Source: Hyphomicrobiales bacterium
GTDB lineage: Bacteria; Pseudomonadota; Alphaproteobacteria; Rhizobiales; Aestuariivirgaceae
NCBI GenBank assembly: GCA_020029455.1
Contig: JAIBJH010000024.1
Coordinates: 1 to 18,136, forward strand
Direction: 5' to 3'
DNA: 18,136 nucleotides
A program made the translations under genes and the position numbers. The notes below the pieces were generated by a model. It saw only the letters and a list, made by a program, of their open reading frames with translations, made no database searches and had not been told where the DNA came from. This document shows, one piece after another, positions 14,662 to 18,136 of this stretch (its first letter is position 1; the number at the start of each line of letters is the position of its first letter).

Positions 14662-15033
14662 ATGTTTTGGAAGAATGCAGCTGCGGCAATGCTGACGGCG
14701 TTGGCATTTTTGAGCGCTGGCCAGTCTTATGCTGGTCAATCCCACGCTGGCCAGGCCGGCGAGCATTCGCCATTTGCCCATAGGATTAGTTGCCGGTTGG
14801 GCGTTTTCAATAACTGCTTTGGGCCTGACCGCGACCTTCTGGTTGATAGGCTCTATCGCGTCACTTGCGCCGAAGCAAAGGACATGCTGGAACATCGCGG
14901 CTTCACCAGAGTTAAGACAGTCTCCTGCGGCGGAGCGAGCTACAAGTTTTCCGCACGCTGGAAAGGCAAGGCCTATGCCTTGAAAGTGAGCCGTTCGACC
15001 GGCGATCTACTCTCGATGAAACGAGTCAATTAA
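14662..15033 (+). CDS. Secreted CX19C-domain protein, copy 2
   Basis: A 123-residue unassigned secreted protein. The signal peptide is MFWKNAAAAMLTALAFLSAG, with cleavage likely near SYAG (22-25). The mature N-terminus has a three-fold AGQ repeat. The C-terminal domain has Cys69 and Cys89 with exactly 19 residues between and Gly-Phe at 80-81. GGASYKFSARWKGKAY follows, then SRSTGDLLSM. Two further cysteines, Cys44 (HRISC) and Cys52, have no counterpart in copies 1 and 3; HRISC is nevertheless identical to the sequence around the first domain cysteine of copy 1. The ATG at 14662 was chosen because it opens a clean signal peptide and AAGGGGAA lies about 10 bases upstream; the frame also has a TTG at 14608 and an ATG at 14614. 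Copy 3 begins 11 bases after its stop, so these two are probably cotranscribed. Confidence 0.8.
   Translation: MFWKNAAAAMLTALAFLSAGQSYAGQSHAGQAGEHSPFAHRISCRLGVFNNCFGPDRDLLVDRLYRVTCAEAKDMLEHRGFTRVKTVSCGGASYKFSARWKGKAYALKVSRSTGDLLSMKRVN
14716..14760 (+). repeat. Three 15-base imperfect tandem repeats in copy 2
   Basis: Three successive 15-base units begin GCTGGCCAG, GCTGGTCAA and GCTGGCCAG at 14716, 14731 and 14746. They encode AGQSY, AGQSH and AGQAG just after the signal peptide. The first eight or nine bases of each unit are the conserved part. Slippage could change the copy number. Confidence 0.75.
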
Positions 15034-15044
15034 GGGGTGCTGAC

Positions 15045-15710
15045 ATGTTGCGTATTGTTTCTCTCTCCATTCTCGCATCGGTGGGCATCATGGCCCTTGC
15101 CGCGCCGGCCGAAGCCGATCATCGCTGGCGGCGCCATACCTACTTTCCCCTGATCGATGTTTTCCCCGGTGGCCGGGACGACGAGGATGATTCCGCCTAT
15201 TATTACGACGACGACGAAGGCGATGTTCCCCGCAAACTCAAACGCAACCTTCGCGCCGAGGATATGTGGTGGCTCTATGAGGACGACGAAGACCTTGAGC
15301 CTGTGGTGAAGAAGCCCGCCAAGAAGAAGGCGGCCAAGAAGAAAACGGCCGCAACTGCCGCAAAGCCAGTGCCCAAGCCGGTGATAAAACCGCTGGTCAC
15401 GACATCGGCATCCGCGGCAACCTTGCCCGAAGATAATAAGCCGAAGAGCAATATCATTACACAGAACAAGGTTGCTCCTGCCCCGGTTACTACGGCAACT
15501 GCCAGCGCGAAAGCGGCTCCTGGGCCCGCTCCCAAGGGCATCGGCTGCACGGCGGGTGCGGCAGTCGTGACGGGCTATGGTTTTGCCGAGGTGAAGCCCA
15601 AGACCTGCACCGGCGATACCTACACATATACGGCATCCCGCGGCGGCAAGTCGTTCCTCATTAGGCTCACGGCATCGTCGGGCGAAGTGGTGGACGTCAA
15701 GAAGCTCTAG
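15045..15710 (+). CDS. Secreted CX19C-domain protein, copy 3, with acidic and lysine-rich linker
   Basis: A 221-residue unassigned secreted protein, the largest of the three paralogues. The signal peptide is MLRIVSLSILASVGIMALAA, with cleavage near APAEAD (20-25). Next comes a strongly acidic, Tyr-containing stretch (about 45-60: RDDEDDSAYYYDDDEGD) and a second acidic patch at 79-85. A Lys/Ala/Pro-rich linker follows (about 89-116, with KKPAKKKAAKKK), then a low-complexity Ala/Thr/Pro spacer. The C-terminal domain has Cys168 and Cys188 separated by 19 residues with Gly-Phe at 178-179, then TGDTYTYTASRGGKSF and a final SSGEVVDVKKL. The ending is reminiscent of PepSY-type domains, but that link is only an impression. 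AAGGGGTG precedes the ATG. The function is unknown. Confidence 0.82.
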   Translation: MLRIVSLSILASVGIMALAAPAEADHRWRRHTYFPLIDVFPGGRDDEDDSAYYYDDDEGDVPRKLKRNLRAEDMWWLYEDDEDLEPVVKKPAKKKAAKKKTAATAAKPVPKPVIKPLVTTSASAATLPEDNKPKSNIITQNKVAPAPVTTATASAKAAPGPAPKGIGCTAGAAVVTGYGFAEVKPKTCTGDTYTYTASRGGKSFLIRLTASSGEVVDVKKL

Positions 15711-15737
15711 CGGAACTTCTCCCTCGCATTGGCCGGG

Positions 15738-15758
15738 GCCAGCGGCTAAAGCGCTGGC
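15738..15758 (+). terminator. Hairpin between CX19C copy 3 and the hydrolase gene
   Basis: GCCAGCG (15738-15744) and CGCTGGC (15752-15758) form a perfect 7-bp stem with a 7-base loop. It sits 27 bases after the copy 3 stop and 6 bases before the hydrolase ATG, with no T-run. It could weakly terminate the upstream transcript or hinder ribosome access to the hydrolase start, which lacks a visible Shine-Dalgarno. Confidence 0.4.
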
Positions 15759-15764
15759 TTCGCC

Positions 15765-16718
15765 ATGGAATCACTGAATCGCATTTTTGAGACGCCGGAA
15801 AGTCGCGCCCCTCAGGGAGCGGCGGCCCATGTCTTTCCGGCGGCAGACGGCGTGAAGCTCCGCGCCGTATCCGTGCCGCCCGCTGCGGGCACGGCGACGC
15901 GCGGCACCGTTGTCATCATGAATGGGCGCGCCGAGTTTTTCGAACGATACTATGAAACCATGCGTGACCTCGCGCGCCGCGGCTTTCACGTTGTGGGTTT
16001 CGACTGGCGCGGGCAGGGCGGCTCGACCCGTCAGCTCAAGGACCGCAACCGCGGCCACATCCTCAGTTTCCGGCAATATGACAGCGACCTGCGCGCCATC
16101 ATGGAGCTTCTCGTCCTGCCGTCCTGCCCGCCGCCCTACATCGCGCTAGCGCATTCGACCGGCGGCCACATCCTGCTGCGAAATCTTGTGAACAAGAACT
16201 GGTTCCAGCGCGCCGTCATCACCTCTCCGTTGCTGGACTTCAACTACGGCAGATGGCCGCCTTGGCTTGCCTTTCTCCTGTCGGCCACGGCGCTTGCGGC
16301 AGGCTTGGGTGGATCTGTCATTCCTGGCTACAGGAAGGCGCCGTCCCTGTTCTCGCCTTTTGACGGCAATCCCTTGACCAGCGAGCGCCGCCGCTGGGAC
16401 CGTGACGCGCGCTTGTTGAAGGAACATCCAGAATTGGGCTCAGGCGGCCCCACCTATTCTTGGATCAACGCCGCACTTCGCAGCATCAAGCAACTTGGCT
16501 CGGGCGCCTACAGGACCGGCCTTACATGCCCGGTCCTCATGGTTCTCGCAGGCCGCGAGCGCATCGTCGACAACCGCGCCACGCAGGAATTCCTGCGCCG
16601 GACGCCCGGCATTGCCAGCGTCACCATCAACACCGCATTGCATGAGATTCTGATGGAGAACGACGCGGTGCGGGCGGAGTTCTTTGCCGCCTTCGACAGC
16701 TTTACGAAACAGGATTAA
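15765..16718 (+). CDS. Alpha/beta hydrolase, lysophospholipase-like (PldB/COG2267)
   Basis: A 317-residue serine hydrolase of the monoacylglycerol lipase/lysophospholipase group. The oxyanion segment is NGRAEF (53-58), and FDWRGQGGS (79-87) is the conserved loop of the family. The nucleophile is Ser131 in AHSTGG, a variant of GHSxGG with Ala at the first glycine. Asp269 (RIVDN) and His293 (ALHEILME) complete the triad. No signal peptide is seen, so it is probably cytoplasmic or membrane-associated, acting on lysolipids or monoglycerides; the substrate is inferred only. No clear Shine-Dalgarno precedes the ATG. Its TAA stop shares the TTAA palindrome with the stop of the convergent J-domain gene. 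Confidence 0.9.
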   Translation: MESLNRIFETPESRAPQGAAAHVFPAADGVKLRAVSVPPAAGTATRGTVVIMNGRAEFFERYYETMRDLARRGFHVVGFDWRGQGGSTRQLKDRNRGHILSFRQYDSDLRAIMELLVLPSCPPPYIALAHSTGGHILLRNLVNKNWFQRAVITSPLLDFNYGRWPPWLAFLLSATALAAGLGGSVIPGYRKAPSLFSPFDGNPLTSERRRWDRDARLLKEHPELGSGGPTYSWINAALRSIKQLGSGAYRTGLTCPVLMVLAGRERIVDNRATQEFLRRTPGIASVTINTALHEILMENDAVRAEFFAAFDSFTKQD

Positions 16719-17161
16719 CTGATCTGCTCATAGGCCAGATTGATGCGGGCCTGCATGGACGCGGCGTAGTCCTTCATTTCCTGGGGAAGATCGAGCGTCA
16801 GAAAGCGGTCCGGGTGATACATCTTCACAAGGGCAACATAAGCACTACGGATCTCTTCCTTGCTTGCCGTGCTTTGAATGCCGAGCACCGCATAAGGATT
16901 GAACTGCGCCTGGTCGGCGCCGCGCCGCTGCTGGTTGAGCTTCGCCTGTGGGATTTCCGTGGCTTCAGCGCGCGCCACTTTTGACTTGGCGATGAAATAA
17001 GCCTCGCCCGTGCCTGAGATCACGTCGAGAAACTGGTCCTGGCTATTGAGTACCTCGGCAAGCTTGCCCGAGAGCGGCAGCTTGACGCTCACCACGGACC
17101 TGCTGCCGTCATTAAATGTTAGCGTCACAGTGGTTCGTTGCACCTGGGGCGATGAGAACAT
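16715..17161 (-). CDS. J-domain protein with an unassigned N-terminal domain
   Basis: A 148-residue protein with a C-terminal DnaJ domain (about 88-148: NPYAVLGI, then HPD at 116-118 inside KMYHPDRF). The HPD tripeptide stimulates the ATPase of DnaK, so this is a likely DnaK co-chaperone. Residues 8-70 look like a small beta-rich domain (VTLTFNDGSRSVVSVKLPL, then FLDVISGTGEAYFIAKSKV) that I cannot name; it may choose the client or location. There is no Gly/Phe region or zinc finger, so this is not a housekeeping DnaJ. The start is uncertain: I chose ATG 17161 because the recognisable domain begins right after it. ATG 17212 (165 residues) is possible. Neither has a good ribosome site. Confidence 0.82.
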   Translation of the reverse strand: MFSSPQVQRTTVTLTFNDGSRSVVSVKLPLSGKLAEVLNSQDQFLDVISGTGEAYFIAKSKVARAEATEIPQAKLNQQRRGADQAQFNPYAVLGIQSTASKEEIRSAYVALVKMYHPDRFLTLDLPQEMKDYAASMQARINLAYEQIS

Positions 17162-17242
17162 GGGCCGATTCTGGTCCCAAATGATTGACGTCAGGATAAA
17201 TTGCCAAGCCATGCTGCATCTGCTAACGGCTTCTCCGCGATC

Positions 17243-17256
17243 TCCGGCATGCCGGA
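17243..17256. promoter_or_regulatory. 14-base perfect palindrome between divergent J-domain and typA genes
   Basis: TCCGGCATGCCGGA is its own reverse complement over 14 bases. It lies in the gap between the divergently oriented J-domain gene and typA. It could be an operator or a methylation/recognition site. No promoter elements were found that fix its position relative to a start site. Confidence 0.35.
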
Positions 17257-17363
17257 ATGAATTGCATGAAATCAATATGTTGGAGCAAACACTTCCAGCG
17301 GGGCGCGGAAACCCCGGCGGAATTTGCTCTGATCACTAGAGTTAACGAAAGTTTGGCGCTCCC

Positions 17364-18136
17364 ATGAATCTGCGCAACATTGCCATTATTGCCCACGTCG
17401 ACCATGGCAAGACCACCTTGATCGACCGGCTGCTTACCCAGTCCGGCACCTTCCGTGACAACCAGAAGGTGGGCGAGCGCGTCATGGATTCCAACGATCT
17501 GGAGCGCGAGCGTGGCATCACCATTCTGGCAAAGGTCACTTCCCTCATGTGGAAGGAGACCCGCATCAATATCGTCGACACGCCGGGCCATGCTGATTTC
17601 GGTGGCGAGGTGGAGCGCATTCTCAACATGGTGGATGGCGCGGTGCTGCTGGTCGATGCCGCCGAAGGCCCCATGCCGCAGACCAAATTCGTGTTGCAGA
17701 AGGCACTCAAGATCGGCCTGCGTCCGATTGTCTGCATCAATAAGATTGATCGCCCTGACGAGCGTCACATTGAGGTGGTGAACGAGGTTTTCGATCTTTT
17801 TGCCGCCCTAGATGCCAGCGAAGAGCAGCTTGATTTCCCCATCATCTACGGTTCTGCCAAGCATGGCTGGATGGCCGACAAACCGGAAGGTCCGCAAGAA
17901 AACATGGCCGCGCTATTCGATTTGGTGGTCAGGCACTTTGCCCCTCCCGTCGTCGAAGACGGTCCTTTCCGCATGCTGGCAACGACGCTTGAAGCCAACC
18001 CGTTCCTTGGCCGCATCCTGACCGGTCGTATCCGTTCCGGCTCAGTGAAACCAAACCAGCAAGTCAAGTTTCTGGCACGTGACGGTTCAACCGTGGAGAT
18101 GGGCCGCGTTTCGAAAGTGCTCTCCTTCCGTGGTAT
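17364..18136 (+). CDS. typA: Ribosome-associated GTPase TypA/BipA (5' part)
   Basis: The first 257 codons of the translational GTPase TypA/BipA, which runs off the right edge; the full protein is usually about 600 residues. G-domain motifs are intact: AHVDHGKT (10-17), ERGIT (49-53), DTPGHADF (72-79) and NKID (126-129). The region from about 200, DGPFRMLATTLEANPFLGRI, begins the EF-Tu-like domain 2. The combination AHVDHGKTTLIDRLLTQSG and NPFLGRI is typical of TypA rather than LepA or EF-G. TypA binds the ribosome and supports 50S assembly and growth under stress or cold. The ATG at 17364 is the only sensible start; the ribosome site is weak. Confidence 0.96.
   Translation, partial: MNLRNIAIIAHVDHGKTTLIDRLLTQSGTFRDNQKVGERVMDSNDLERERGITILAKVTSLMWKETRINIVDTPGHADFGGEVERILNMVDGAVLLVDAAEGPMPQTKFVLQKALKIGLRPIVCINKIDRPDERHIEVVNEVFDLFAALDASEEQLDFPIIYGSAKHGWMADKPEGPQENMAALFDLVVRHFAPPVVEDGPFRMLATTLEANPFLGRILTGRIRSGSVKPNQQVKFLARDGSTVEMGRVSKVLSFRG

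Noticed and set aside
1..18136. CRISPR array, insertion sequence, prophage or toxin-antitoxin system
   Set aside because: No regularly spaced repeats, transposase or integrase motifs, terminal inverted repeats or toxin-like small gene pairs were seen. The only tandem repeats are the short ones listed.

Overview
The window looks like chromosomal DNA from an alphaproteobacterium, most likely a member of Hyphomicrobiales/Rhizobiales. It is GC-rich, densely packed and carries family variants typical of that group: an Hsp20 with a sigma-32-like promoter and a ROSE-like leader, an AraD1/GguC-type protein, and small secreted cysteine proteins. The order assignment is inference. No rRNA, tRNA, CRISPR array, insertion sequence or phage gene was seen.

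Left part (1-7131): after the tail of a small membrane protein (1-182), a tight minus-strand operon runs from 4529 down to 186. It encodes an N-formylglutamate amidohydrolase-family protein, a glutamine-synthetase-like ligase, an iron-type alcohol dehydrogenase and a proline-racemase-family protein. Divergent from it, on the plus strand, are a choline-dehydrogenase-like GMC oxidoreductase and a PhyH-type Fe(II)/2-oxoglutarate dioxygenase. Together these look like a catabolic module for a nitrogen-containing alcohol, amine or imino acid of unknown identity. No transporter or regulator lies inside it.

Middle part (7128-13404): a YqhA/UPF0114 membrane protein and a D-amino-acid aminotransferase form a minus-strand pair. 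A plus-strand operon follows: SMP-30 lactonase, AraD1/GguC-type FAH-fold protein, 2-dehydro-3-deoxygalactonokinase, SDR dehydrogenase and MFS transporter. This resembles a non-phosphorylative sugar-acid route, but the sugar-acid dehydratase and KDPGal aldolase are absent. It faces an hsp20 gene across a perfect 12-bp terminator stem.

Right part (13378-18136): hsp20 has a good sigma-32-type promoter and a leader whose last hairpin hides the Shine-Dalgarno sequence. Next come three consecutive genes for secreted proteins that share one C-terminal domain with an identical, gap-free C-X19-C pattern. I do not recognise this domain as a named family, and it is the best candidate for something undescribed here. 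An alpha/beta hydrolase, a J-domain protein with an unfamiliar N-terminal beta-rich domain, and the first 257 codons of typA/bipA complete the window. No gene-free stretch longer than 300 bases is present; the longest gap (13881-14147) holds the hsp20 control region.
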